Assembly (NCBI GenBank): GCA_903904755.1
Contig: CAIVDV010000032.1
Coordinates: 1 to 62,808 of the forward strand
Direction: 5' to 3'
Origin: an uncultured Acidobacteriaceae bacterium
Lineage (GTDB): Bacteria > Acidobacteriota > Terriglobia > Terriglobales > Acidobacteriaceae
DNA: 62,808 bases
Part shown: positions 16,560 through 24,262 of the stretch, piece by piece
Layout: the number at the start of each line of letters is the position of its first letter
Numbering within the stretch: position 1 is the stretch's first letter
The notes under the pieces: model-generated
Seen by the model: the letters and a program-made list of their open reading frames with translations, nothing else
The model's database searches: none
Told to the model about the DNA's origin: nothing
Translations under genes and position numbers: made by a program

Positions 16560-17468
16560 GTGACCACCCTCCGTCCACCATCCACCTGGCAGCTCGCCCA
16601 CCACTCCCTCCCCCTCGGCCACCGCACCCTCGTCATGGCAGTCCTCAACATCACCCCAGACTCCTTCTCCGACGGTGGCCTCTACCTCCACCCCGACTCC
16701 GCCATCACCCACGCTCTCCACCTCCTCGATTCCGGCGCAGACATCCTCGACCTCGGTGCGGAAAGCACCCGCCCCGGCTCCCATGCCGGCCACCCCGCCG
16801 CCGCCCTCGTCTCCGCCGCCCAGGAGCAGCACCGCCTCCTCCCCGTCCTCGAAGGCATCCTCCGCGCCCGCCCCTCCGCCATCCTCTCCATCGACACCTA
16901 CAAAGCCGCCACCGCCCGCGCCGCACTCGCCGCCGGCGCAGCCATCCTGAATGACGTCAGTGGCTTCCACTGGGATACCGAAATGCCCTCCGTCTGCGCC
17001 CATGCCCGCTGCGGCGTCGTCCTCATGCACACACGCGGCCGCCCCGACCAATGGCCCACCCAGGCCCCCCTCCCGCCAGAAGCCCTCCTCCCCAACATCC
17101 TCGACGGCCTCTCCAGCAGCCTCGCCCTCGCCTCCCAGGCTGGCATCCACCCCTCCGCCATCGTCCTCGACCCCGGCTACGGCTTCGGCAAGCGCCTCGA
17201 CGAAAACTTCTCTCTCCTCCGCCGCCAGCCCCAGCTCCTCGCCCTCGGCCACCCGCTCCTCGTCGGCCTCTCCCGCAAATCCTTCCTCACCCACGCCCTC
17301 CAGCAGGCCGCCATCCCCGGCACCGCCTCCCCCAACGCCCGCGAAGACGCCTCCATCGCAGCCCTCACCGCCGCCATCCTCGCCGGAGCTTCCATCGTCC
17401 GCGTCCACCAGCCCGGACCCGCCCGCGCCGCCGCCGCCATCGCCGACGCAATCCTCGCCGCACGGTAA
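16560..17468 (+). CDS. folP: Dihydropteroate synthase
   Basis: 302 residues from a GTG at 16560, preferred because AGGAGG lies 9 bases upstream; an in-frame ATG at 16539 gives 7 more residues. It joins p-aminobenzoate to 6-hydroxymethyl-dihydropterin diphosphate in folate synthesis. Family motifs: VMAVLNITPDSFSDGG (pterin site), DILDLGAESTRPGS, ILSIDTYKA, AAILNDVSG, VVLMHTRGRP, VLDPGYGFGKRLDEN and LVGLSRKSFL, followed by ARE-type and VRVHQPG segments. Stand-alone; other folate genes are not in the window. Confidence 0.95.
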   Translation: MTTLRPPSTWQLAHHSLPLGHRTLVMAVLNITPDSFSDGGLYLHPDSAITHALHLLDSGADILDLGAESTRPGSHAGHPAAALVSAAQEQHRLLPVLEGILRARPSAILSIDTYKAATARAALAAGAAILNDVSGFHWDTEMPSVCAHARCGVVLMHTRGRPDQWPTQAPLPPEALLPNILDGLSSSLALASQAGIHPSAIVLDPGYGFGKRLDENFSLLRRQPQLLALGHPLLVGLSRKSFLTHALQQAAIPGTASPNAREDASIAALTAAILAGASIVRVHQPGPARAAAAIADAILAAR

Positions 17469-17490
17469 TATCCCCCCGGCCAAAATACAA

Positions 17491-17515
17491 AAGGCCCGCC
17501 ATCCTGGCAGGCCTT
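17491..17515 (+). terminator. Terminator after folP
   Basis: AAGGCCcGCCA / TGGCaGGCCTT stem with a TCC loop and an AT-rich 3' flank, between folP and the convergent small membrane protein gene. Confidence 0.75.
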
Positions 17516-17544
17516 CTCTGGTCACAACTCGGCTTTCCCCGCGG

Positions 17545-17877
17545 TCAACTCACGCTATTACCCAGCTCTTCCGCATCTTCCGCCCGCGCCGTCGACCACT
17601 TCTCCAGATACACCACCGCCAGCACCAATCCCACCACAAACACACTCACGGACGTGTACTCCAGCACGTTCAACCGCCGGGCTTCCTCTACCGTCTGGTA
17701 CACAATCACCCCGTGTATATTCCGCGGAACCAGTTGCTGGCTCTCCATATTCTCGTACCGCGGCATCGTCTGCAGGTAACTCGTCGAAACCACCGCACTC
17801 GCCACCAACCCCGCCAATCCAGGCAGCAGAAAGACCAACGCGGCAACCCGGAGCAATCCCAGTTTGCTGTGGTTCAC
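17545..17877 (-). CDS. Small two-helix membrane protein, function unknown
   Basis: 110 residues starting at GTG 17877 with GGAGGAG just upstream. Two hydrophobic helices (VAALVFLLPGLAGLVASAVV and VSVFVVGLVLAVVYL) flank an external-looking loop of about 45 residues (TSYLQTMPRYENMESQQLVPRNIHG). Not recognised as any family. Downstream gene is convergent folP; upstream 190 bases hold no gene. Confidence 0.65.
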   Translation of the reverse strand: MNHSKLGLLRVAALVFLLPGLAGLVASAVVSTSYLQTMPRYENMESQQLVPRNIHGVIVYQTVEEARRLNVLEYTSVSVFVVGLVLAVVYLEKWSTARAEDAEELGNSVS

Positions 17878-18064
17878 AACTCCTCCACTTTTCTCCCGCT
17901 TGCTCGTTTTCTCGCCAGGCCCGCCGCCACGCGCCTCTCCCTTGGAAACCCTAATCTTAGCCCCAATCCCGCTATATCAAACCAACAAAAACACCGCTAT
18001 ACTCTCGAATCCCGCCAAGCTGCCCCAAACCATCCCTACGGTGCACCAGCTTCAGTGCACTCCC

Positions 18065-18592
18065 CTACTGCCGCTCCGCCGCGTTCCGTATCCGGCTCGA
18101 CTCAAAGCTCACTATCTTCCACTGCCCCTGCGCATTCCGCACATACACCCGCGTATACCGGTAACGCCCCGTCACTTCTTCCTCGCCTCGGTTCCCCGTC
18201 ACCTCGGCAATACTCGTCACCACAGCCGTCGCTCCATAAATCCGAACCTTCCGGTCCGTCAGCATCAGGCTTGATATGTTCATCGTTCCCGAAGACAGCC
18301 GCGCCACCAGCTCTTCCCGCGTCTGCAGCGCGCCATCCGCCGATATCCCGCTGAAGTCTACCGCCAGCAGTCCTTCCAGCGCAGCACCGTCTTTCTCCAG
18401 AATCGCGGCCCGCCACCGCTCCTCCATATCCTCAATCTCATGACGGTAGTTGCGGTGCCCCGCATGCGCCCGCGGCGCTTTCTGCCCCTTCTGGCCTGCG
18501 CTGCTTCTCCATCCCGGAACCAGCAACAACGCCAGTCCCAGCAACAGCAGCACCACCCGTCTTGGAATATATGCGGACATCTGTGACTGCAT
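18065..18592 (-). CDS. Secreted SnoaL/DUF4440-like protein
   Basis: 175 residues from ATG 18592; a second ATG is 12 bases further in. The N-terminus has a membrane/signal helix (RRVVLLLLGLALLLVPGW). The rest shows the NTF2-like pattern of DUF4440: EDMEERWRAAILEKDGAALEGLLAVDFSGISADGALQTREELVARL, then VRIYGATAVVTSIAEVTG and RYRYTRVYVRNAQGQWKIVSFESSRI. Ligand or catalytic activity is unknown; many such proteins are binding or processing domains exported by acidobacteria. Confidence 0.82.
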   Translation of the reverse strand: MQSQMSAYIPRRVVLLLLGLALLLVPGWRSSAGQKGQKAPRAHAGHRNYRHEIEDMEERWRAAILEKDGAALEGLLAVDFSGISADGALQTREELVARLSSGTMNISSLMLTDRKVRIYGATAVVTSIAEVTGNRGEEEVTGRYRYTRVYVRNAQGQWKIVSFESSRIRNAAERQ

Positions 18593-18717
18593 CCTATCCC
18601 CACCGAAGGACGCGGTCAAAACAACATTGTGAGCAACCGCATTTCCGGTACCTCTTTCCGCAAGAAAATGGGGCCGCGCTCCCTCACGAAGCACGGCCCC
18701 ACACTACCCGGTCCCGG

Positions 18718-19005
18718 CTAAATCAACGCCGCCAGGTTCTCAATGCTCCGCTCCCGCATCCGCTGGTAAATCCCGCCCACCGCCAGCTTCTGGAAGTGCG
18801 CCGTAGCCCGGTGCGCCGCCAAAGCAGCATCGTCAACGTACTGCTCATACAGCAGCACCGTGTCCGGGTCGCCCTCAACCGTATGAGCAATATAGTTCAC
18901 GCACCCAGGCTCCTCCCGCGAGGCCGCAGCCAGCTTGCGAAGCAAATCCGCAACTTCCTCACGGTCTTCCGGTGCAAACTTGAAGCGAACAGTAAAACTC
19001 ACCAT
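18718..19005 (-). CDS. ABM domain monooxygenase-like protein (YgiN-like)
   Basis: 95 residues, a single antibiotic-biosynthesis-monooxygenase domain: VSFTVRFKFAPEDREEVADLLRKLAAASREEPGCVNYIAH, then VLLYEQYVDDAALAAHRATAHFQKLA. The pattern EPGC..Y and the Y-E-Q-Y/HRAT-HF segment are typical of YgiN-type quinol monooxygenases and dimeric ABM proteins. Cytoplasmic. It lies 26 bases downstream of purA on the same strand; possible co-transcription. Confidence 0.88.
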   Translation of the reverse strand: MVSFTVRFKFAPEDREEVADLLRKLAAASREEPGCVNYIAHTVEGDPDTVLLYEQYVDDAALAAHRATAHFQKLAVGGIYQRMRERSIENLAALI

Positions 19006-19031
19006 CTCTGGGTCACCTTTGTCCTTCGGGG

Positions 19032-20354
19032 TTAGGCGTTCCGGCTCAGGCTCTTCAGCGTATCAGCAAACTCTGGAAGAATCATCGTCTGGTCGCGATC
19101 CGGCCCCGTCGATACCATCCCAATCTTCGCGCCCGCTTCACGCTCCTGGAAGCGCAGATACTCCTGTGCAGCCTTCGGCAACTGCTCAAACTCCGGAATC
19201 CCTTCCGTCGACTGCTGCCAGCCCTTCAGCGTCGTATACCGAGGCTTGATCGACTCCAGCCCCTCCACATCCGCCGGCACAATATCCGTAAACTTCCCGT
19301 TGATCTCGTACCCGATGCAAACCGGAATCTCCGCCAGCTCGTCCATCACGTCCATCTTCGTCACCACCAGCCACTCCGTCCCGTTCACCTGGTTCGAGTA
19401 ACGCAGCAGCGGAATATCCAGCCACCCGCAACGCCGCGGACGGCCCGTCACGGCACCATATTCATGACCCCGCGCCCGCAGTACCTCACCCGACTTATCG
19501 TGAATCTCCGTCGGGAACGGCCCTTCCCCCACACGCGTCACATACGCCTTCGTCACGCCAACCACCGTACCAATCGCCGTCGGCCCCACCCCCGTGCCCG
19601 TCGAGGCACCCCCGGCCGTCGCCGAGGAACTCGTCACAAACGGATACGTCCCGTGGTCAATGTCTAGCATCGTGCCCTGCGCGCCTTCAAACATCACGCT
19701 CCCGCCGCCCGCAATCACCTGGTTCAGCAGGTTCCCCGTATCCGTCACAAACGGACGCACCTCTTCCGCAGCCTTCGCATACTCGTCAAACATTTGCACC
19801 GGGTCAATCCCCGCCGAGCCGAACAGCGCCTTCACAATCGCGTTCTTCTCCTGGCAAGCCGCCTCAATGTGCGTCTGAAGCAGTTTCTCATTCAGCAGGT
19901 CCACCACCCGCAAGCCGCTGCGCTTCATCTTGTCTTCGTATGCAGGACCAATCCCGCGGCTCGTCGTCCCAATCTTCTGCCGCCCCGGCGCACTCTCCGC
20001 AGCCAGCTCTATCATCCGGTGATACGGCAGAATTACCTGCGCCCGGTTCGAAACATACAACTGCTCATCCACCGCCACGCCCAGCTCGCGCAGCTTCTTC
20101 ACTTCCTTCAGGAACGCAATCGGGTCCAGCACCACGCCGTTTCCAATCACACCCTTGCAGCCCGGCCTCAGCACCCCGCACGGAATCAACTGAAGCACAA
20201 ACTTCTGCCCCTCGATAATCACCGTGTGCCCTGCATTGTGTCCGCCGGCGTACCGCGCTACGGCGTCAAACCGCCCGCTCAGTACATCCACAATCTTGCC
20301 CTTGCCTTCGTCGCCCCACTGGGCGCCGAGCACTACTGCTGTCTTAGCTCGCAT
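19032..20354 (-). CDS. purA: Adenylosuccinate synthase
   Basis: 440 residues from ATG 20354 (MRAKTAVVLGAQWGDEGKGKIVD); a longer frame reaching 20420 overlaps the mutM upstream region and is not supported. It makes adenylosuccinate from IMP, aspartate and GTP. Motifs: GDEGKGK (GTP site), GGHNAGHTV, GTTSRGIGPAYEDK, EGAQGTMLDIDHGTYPFVTSSS and the C-terminal GWQQSTEGI...GPDRDQTM. Normal length. It is followed by the ABM gene. Confidence 0.97.
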   Translation of the reverse strand: MRAKTAVVLGAQWGDEGKGKIVDVLSGRFDAVARYAGGHNAGHTVIIEGQKFVLQLIPCGVLRPGCKGVIGNGVVLDPIAFLKEVKKLRELGVAVDEQLYVSNRAQVILPYHRMIELAAESAPGRQKIGTTSRGIGPAYEDKMKRSGLRVVDLLNEKLLQTHIEAACQEKNAIVKALFGSAGIDPVQMFDEYAKAAEEVRPFVTDTGNLLNQVIAGGGSVMFEGAQGTMLDIDHGTYPFVTSSSATAGGASTGTGVGPTAIGTVVGVTKAYVTRVGEGPFPTEIHDKSGEVLRARGHEYGAVTGRPRRCGWLDIPLLRYSNQVNGTEWLVVTKMDVMDELAEIPVCIGYEINGKFTDIVPADVEGLESIKPRYTTLKGWQQSTEGIPEFEQLPKAAQEYLRFQEREAGAKIGMVSTGPDRDQTMILPEFADTLKSLSRNA

Positions 20355-20570
20355 GGATTTCGGTCTTCCGGAGCCCCGGAACCATCGCAGAACAACCCCT
20401 TCAGGCTCTCCGGCAATCACTTCGCGGGACGTATCTCAAGATGGTGGCGGGGCCCGTGACCGGACGCGCCATCTTTGATGATATACCCGAACCCGTTTCC
20501 GCGCCCTCCCTACCCTGACCCCTAATCACTGAACACTGACCACTGACCCCTCATCCACTAAAATCCAAAA

Positions 20571-21398
20571 ATGCCCGAACTGCCCGAAGTCGAAACCATC
20601 GCCCGCGGCGTCCACCAGCGCCTCCACGGCGACCGCATCACAGAAGCATGGTTCGGCTCCCACCCCGAACCCTTCTCCGCTCCCCCCGCCACCCAGGCAG
20701 CCGGCCTCGAAAACCTCGTCATCCTCTCCGTCCGCCGCGTCGGCAAACACATCGTCTGCACCCTCGCCCCCTCACCCTCCAGCCCGCCCCAGGCCGAGTG
20801 GATTGTCCACCTCGGCATGACCGGCCGCCTCCTCGTCACCACCCCCCAGGGTCCCGTCGCCCCACACACTCACGCCCGCCTCACCCTCGCCAGCGGCCGC
20901 GAAATGCGCTTCGTAGACCCCCGCCGCTTCGGCCGCCTCGACTTCCGCGACCTACGCACCCAATCCCCCTTCGCCGCTCCCGGTGCCGAGCCCCTCACCA
21001 TCGCCCCCGCCGACTTCGCCGCCCTCTTCCGCGGCCGCCGCACCCCCATCAAATCCGCCCTCCTCAACCAGTCCCTCCTCTCCGGCGTCGGCAACATCTA
21101 CGCCGACGAAAGCCTCTTCCGCGCCGGCATCCGCCCCCGCCGCCACGCCGGCCGCCTCACCCGCGCCCAGCTCGACCGCCTCCGCTCCTCCCTCATCACC
21201 GTTCTCAACCACGCCATCACCCTCGGCGGCTCCTCCGTCTCCGACTACGTCGACGCCGACGGCGTTCGCGGCTTCTTCCAGCTCGAACACCGCGTCTACC
21301 TCCGCACCGCCCTACCCTGCCTCGTCTGCGCCACCCCCATCCGCCGCATCACCCTCGCCGGCCGCGGAACCCACTGGTGCCCCACCTGCCAGAAATAG
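20571..21398 (+). CDS. mutM: Formamidopyrimidine-DNA glycosylase
   Basis: 275 residues. It removes oxidised purines such as 8-oxoguanine and nicks the strand. The N-terminal PELPEVE gives the catalytic Pro1 and Glu2 after Met removal, and the mid-domain carries SGVGNIYADESLFRAGI. The C-terminal zinc finger has CLVC...CPTC spacing (near residues 250-273). Length is normal. Upstream, short CCCTGA-type repeats fill the gap to purA (divergent). Confidence 0.96.
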   Translation: MPELPEVETIARGVHQRLHGDRITEAWFGSHPEPFSAPPATQAAGLENLVILSVRRVGKHIVCTLAPSPSSPPQAEWIVHLGMTGRLLVTTPQGPVAPHTHARLTLASGREMRFVDPRRFGRLDFRDLRTQSPFAAPGAEPLTIAPADFAALFRGRRTPIKSALLNQSLLSGVGNIYADESLFRAGIRPRRHAGRLTRAQLDRLRSSLITVLNHAITLGGSSVSDYVDADGVRGFFQLEHRVYLRTALPCLVCATPIRRITLAGRGTHWCPTCQK

Positions 21399-21698
21399 GC
21401 AACACCGGTGACAAGACCCGCCTTCAGGCACTCACCCGGTGAGCATCCCATCCCCGCTCCCACGATGAAATGCACACAAATCAGTTGCCCATTCCGGTTG
21501 CCAGGTTCCCGCGCCGCAGGCGCAGCGTGTCTTAGCCCAGCGCTTCAGCGCTGGGTTTGCAAACCAGCTCACCCTCCCGGAGTCCCGTAGGGACGGTGCC
21601 AGCAAGACACGAAATTCCAGAATCCCGGAGCCGAAAACCACCCAATCTCCCATTTTCCGTAGAACTCAACCGCTCCCTGAACCGCAAGTCATACAAAA
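21399..21698. other. Gene-free stretch with hairpin repeats
   Basis: No coding sequence supported. It holds clustered hairpins: CCCAGCGC-TTCA-GCGCTGGG (21536-21555), the palindrome GGTTTGCAAACC (21554-21565) and GTCCC-GTA-GGGAC (21582-21594). They look like another family of interspersed palindromic elements, unlike the composite repeat. Confidence 0.6.
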
Positions 21699-21965
21699 CA
21701 CTCATCCGAAAGTTTGGCCCCGCAATTGCTACTAGATGAGTGCCAGTGACAAGGATGATTGCGGCCTAGATCGCACCATCCAGCGAAATGAGAGTTCCGG
21801 GAAGAGAAGAGCGAAAATCAAAAACGCTCCCCATCCGGAATAACTCGAAAAGGACCAGAGAGTGCTTCAGCACTCCAAAAGGGTCAAAATCCTGGGAGGC
21901 CAGTGACCAGGAATTCATAAGCATTCGCAGCGAGAGCAAAAAGCCACCCCACAGGGTGGCTTTTT
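21699..21965. ncRNA. Candidate structured RNA ending in a strong terminator
   Basis: Successive helices can form: CACTCATC/GATGAGTG (21699-21706 with 21735-21742), TTCCGG/CCGGAA enclosing GAGCG/CGCTC (21795-21840), GAGTGC-TTCA-GCACTC (21860-21875), CCTGG/CCAGG (21891-21911). The element ends in AAAAAGCCACCC-CACA-GGGTGGCTTTTT (21938-21965), a 12-bp terminator with tails on both sides. No known RNA class was recognised, and the strand is undecided because the terminator is symmetric. Base composition is less GC-rich than neighbours. Confidence 0.35.
21938..21965. terminator. Symmetric intrinsic terminator
   Basis: Stem AAAAAGCCACCC/GGGTGGCTTTTT with CACA loop; works in either direction. It is not directly after any protein gene, which is why a non-coding transcript is suspected. 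Confidence 0.85.
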
Positions 21966-22669
21966 GGCGTCTGACCATCCCCTGCCACCCTCCCCTTGCG
22001 CAAACCCGTCAATGCCTGCAATACTCATCCGCAGTTGTGGGACGGTGCTTTTCCATCAACTCCTGACTCGTTCTTCATGCCCACCTCGGCAGAGATTCCT
22101 TGTCAGCCGTCTCGCTTCCCTGTACTATCAAAGTTGCCTATCGCGTAGCCCATTGGCCCTTGCAGCATCGTTGGGACACCAGGTTGCGACAGACGAAAGT
22201 ACGCTGCCGGACGAGACGCTTCAAAACGTCATCGAGAGTGCAGCGGAAGCCGGATTTCCGGGAGACCCCTAAAAACCAGCCATGGCCTCTTCCAGTTGGC
22301 CTGCTGGGCAAAGCAATTCAGCCGCGGCTCTCAGAACCCTCGTTCTGACCACCCGCTGCCAATCAGCCGCAATCGGGAACTCTCGGTCAGACGACGTGAA
22401 TTCAAGGAGATTTTCAGAAACTTCGCTCTCGGCTGTCGCCGTGAGCTGATGCTGAAACCTCAGGACCATGCCGGGTTCGGCACCGCTCCTGACCTTGATC
22501 GGTTTGAGGTTGGCTGCCTCCGTCACCGGATGTGACCCGCAAATCGCCGGATTCCCGGCCTGACTTGCGGATACGGCAAACAACTCACGGGCTCTGCAGC
22601 GCCCTCGCTGTTCTCGCTGCAACAACACGGGTTGATACACACAGTAGGAAAGCACCAGGAAGTGCAAGC
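21966..22669. other. Unassigned lower-GC intergenic region
   Basis: About 700 bases without a convincing gene. A minus-strand frame of 156 codons (22739-22269) and a plus-strand frame of 79 codons (22296-22535) exist, but neither shows a family motif or a good ribosome site at its start. Base composition is visibly more AT-rich and lacks the strand-specific codon pattern of neighbouring genes. It may be decayed sequence or a long leader of the next gene. Confidence 0.4.
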
Positions 22670-23692
22670 ATGACGACAGAACCAACTCAGTCCTCGCAGG
22701 ACGCGGGACAAGGACAGGCGAGCGCGCCTGGCCAGGCACATCGGCGCCGCAGGCGTCGGCGAAAGTCCAAGGGTACTCAGCCTCAGGGCGCGCAACCGCA
22801 GCCCCAGCAGCAAGCCGCCCAGCCTACCCCGGCAGCGGCCCCCCTGCTCGCCTCCGGCCCCCAGATCAGCGGCCCCCAAACCGGGGGGCAGCAGGGCGGC
22901 CAGCAAAACGGCGCTCAAGGCCAGCCCGGTCAGGGCTCCGGACGAAAAAAGAAAAAACGCAATCGCTCCCGCGACCGCGATCGCGACCGCGAACCCCGCG
23001 ACGACCAGACGGCTTTCCTGCCCCCGCCCTCCAACAACTACGGCCCTTCCAACGCCAACGGCAATGGAAACGGCAACGGCGGCGGCGGAATGCGGCGCAA
23101 AAACTTCAAGCAGAGAGGCCCCCGGCAGTTCGTCGGTCCAATGGACCACAGCTACCGCACCGTCAACGGCAACGTCGCCGACGGCCCTCCCTCCACCATC
23201 CCCACACACGCCAACAGCAACAGCGGCGGCTACTACTCTGACGTAGTCCCCTCCCGCAATGCCGCCCCGGCCATCCCCGAAAATGCGCATACCCGCATCT
23301 TCTTCTTCCTCGAAGACCTCTTCTTCCTGGCCAAAATCCAGGAAGTTGCCCGCAAACTCGGCGTCAAAATCGAGTTCGTCAAGGGCGACAAGGAAGTCGT
23401 CACCCGAATCCTTGAGGCTCCTGAAGCTCAGCGCCCGGCATTGATGGTCTTCGACCTCAACAACGCCAACGTCAAGCCCCTCACCCTCATCCCCAAATTC
23501 AAAAAGGAACTCAAGAAGTCGACCTCCATCATCGGCTTCCTCTCCCACCTCCAGGGCGACCTCAAGATGAAGGCCATCGAAGCAGGATGTGACACCGTCA
23601 TGCCCCGCTCCGCCTTCTCCCAAAGCCTCCCCAACCTCCTCCGCCGCTACGGCATGGATGAGGAAGAGGAATACTACCCGCAGCCCGTCTAA
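22670..23692 (+). CDS. Disordered Arg/Gln/Asn-rich protein with pseudo-receiver domain
   Basis: 340 residues from ATG 22670, after AGGAAG. Residues 1 to about 200 are low complexity: an RRRRRRRKSKG cluster, Gln/Pro/Gly tracts, KKKKRNRSRDRDRDREPRDD, and Asn/Gly runs. The last 135 residues look like a CheY-like fold: IFFFLEDLFFLAKIQEVARKLG, a KIEFVKG strand, LMVFDLNNANV with the acceptor-type Asp, IIGFLSHLQGD, and AIEAGCDTVMPRSAF where the usual Lys is Arg. No output domain follows. A nucleic-acid-binding or scaffold role for the basic region is an inference. Confidence 0.75.
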   Translation: MTTEPTQSSQDAGQGQASAPGQAHRRRRRRRKSKGTQPQGAQPQPQQQAAQPTPAAAPLLASGPQISGPQTGGQQGGQQNGAQGQPGQGSGRKKKKRNRSRDRDRDREPRDDQTAFLPPPSNNYGPSNANGNGNGNGGGGMRRKNFKQRGPRQFVGPMDHSYRTVNGNVADGPPSTIPTHANSNSGGYYSDVVPSRNAAPAIPENAHTRIFFFLEDLFFLAKIQEVARKLGVKIEFVKGDKEVVTRILEAPEAQRPALMVFDLNNANVKPLTLIPKFKKELKKSTSIIGFLSHLQGDLKMKAIEAGCDTVMPRSAFSQSLPNLLRRYGMDEEEEYYPQPV

Positions 23693-23716
23693 CCCACCAC
23701 GCTGCCGCACCAAACC

Positions 23717-23746
23717 AAAGGGCGCCTCCCACCGGAGACGCCCTTT
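23717..23746 (+). terminator. Terminator after the pseudo-receiver gene
   Basis: Stem AAAGGGCG-c-CTCC / GGAG-a-CGCCCTTT with loop CACC and a T-containing tail, 24 bases after the stop. Confidence 0.85.
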
Positions 23747-23776
23747 CTCGTTGCTGAAAACTTGGTTTCGCGGTAG

Positions 23777-23895
23777 GCCGGGGTTTTAACCCCGGCATAA
23801 AGCCAATAAAATCAACGGGCTTCAGCCCCTGCGGGATGCCTTCCTCCCACAAATTCGCCCGGAACAGGACTTTTCCTGGCCCCTGAGGGATGCCC
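23777..23895. repeat. Palindromic intergenic element
   Basis: A 9-bp perfect hairpin GCCGGGGTT-TT-AACCCCGGC (23777-23796), then GGGCT-TCA-GCCC (23817-23828) and two GGGATGCC boxes, between convergent genes. It looks like a dispersed element of a different family from the composite repeat. Confidence 0.6.
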
Positions 23896-23897
23896 TT

Positions 23898-24236
23898 CTA
23901 CCCCGGCGGCCAGCCCAGGTTCCGCCGACCCAGCAAATGCAGATGCAGGTGCTCCACCGTCTGCCCCCCGTCTTCCCCGGTGTTGATCACCACCCGGTAC
24001 CCGTTCGTCAGCCCCTGCTGTGCGGCAATCTGGCTCGCTGCAATCGCCAAATGCCCCATCAAATCCTTGTCCCCCGCCGTCAGCTCCAGCATCGACCCAA
24101 TATGCTCCCTCGGCACTATCAGCACATGCACCGGCGCCATCGGATGGATATCCGCAAACGCGTAGCAAAGCTCGTCCTGGTAAATCGCGGTCGAGAGAAT
24201 CGTCCCGTCAACAATCTTGCAGAATAGGCAGCTCAT
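23898..24236 (-). CDS. HIT family protein (HINT-like)
   Basis: 112 residues from ATG 24236, with GGAGAG upstream. N-terminal CLFCKIV and the active-site histidine triad HLHLHLLG near residues 96-103 (nucleophile: the middle His). Nucleoside phosphoramidase or dinucleotide hydrolase of the HINT branch, cytoplasmic. It starts 26 bases after the M48 gene on the same strand. Confidence 0.95.
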   Translation of the reverse strand: MSCLFCKIVDGTILSTAIYQDELCYAFADIHPMAPVHVLIVPREHIGSMLELTAGDKDLMGHLAIAASQIAAQQGLTNGYRVVINTGEDGGQTVEHLHLHLLGRRNLGWPPG

Positions 24237-24262
24237 ACGCTCTCCAGTGTACCCCGCTCCAA

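Noticed and set aside
15258-17525. 755-codon reading of the acyltransferase frame
   Set aside because: The extension is antisense to folP; ATG 16379 has AAGGAG and gives the normal protein.
22269-22739. Minus-strand frame of 156 codons
   Set aside because: No motif, no ribosome site at the start, and overlaps the start of the pseudo-receiver gene.
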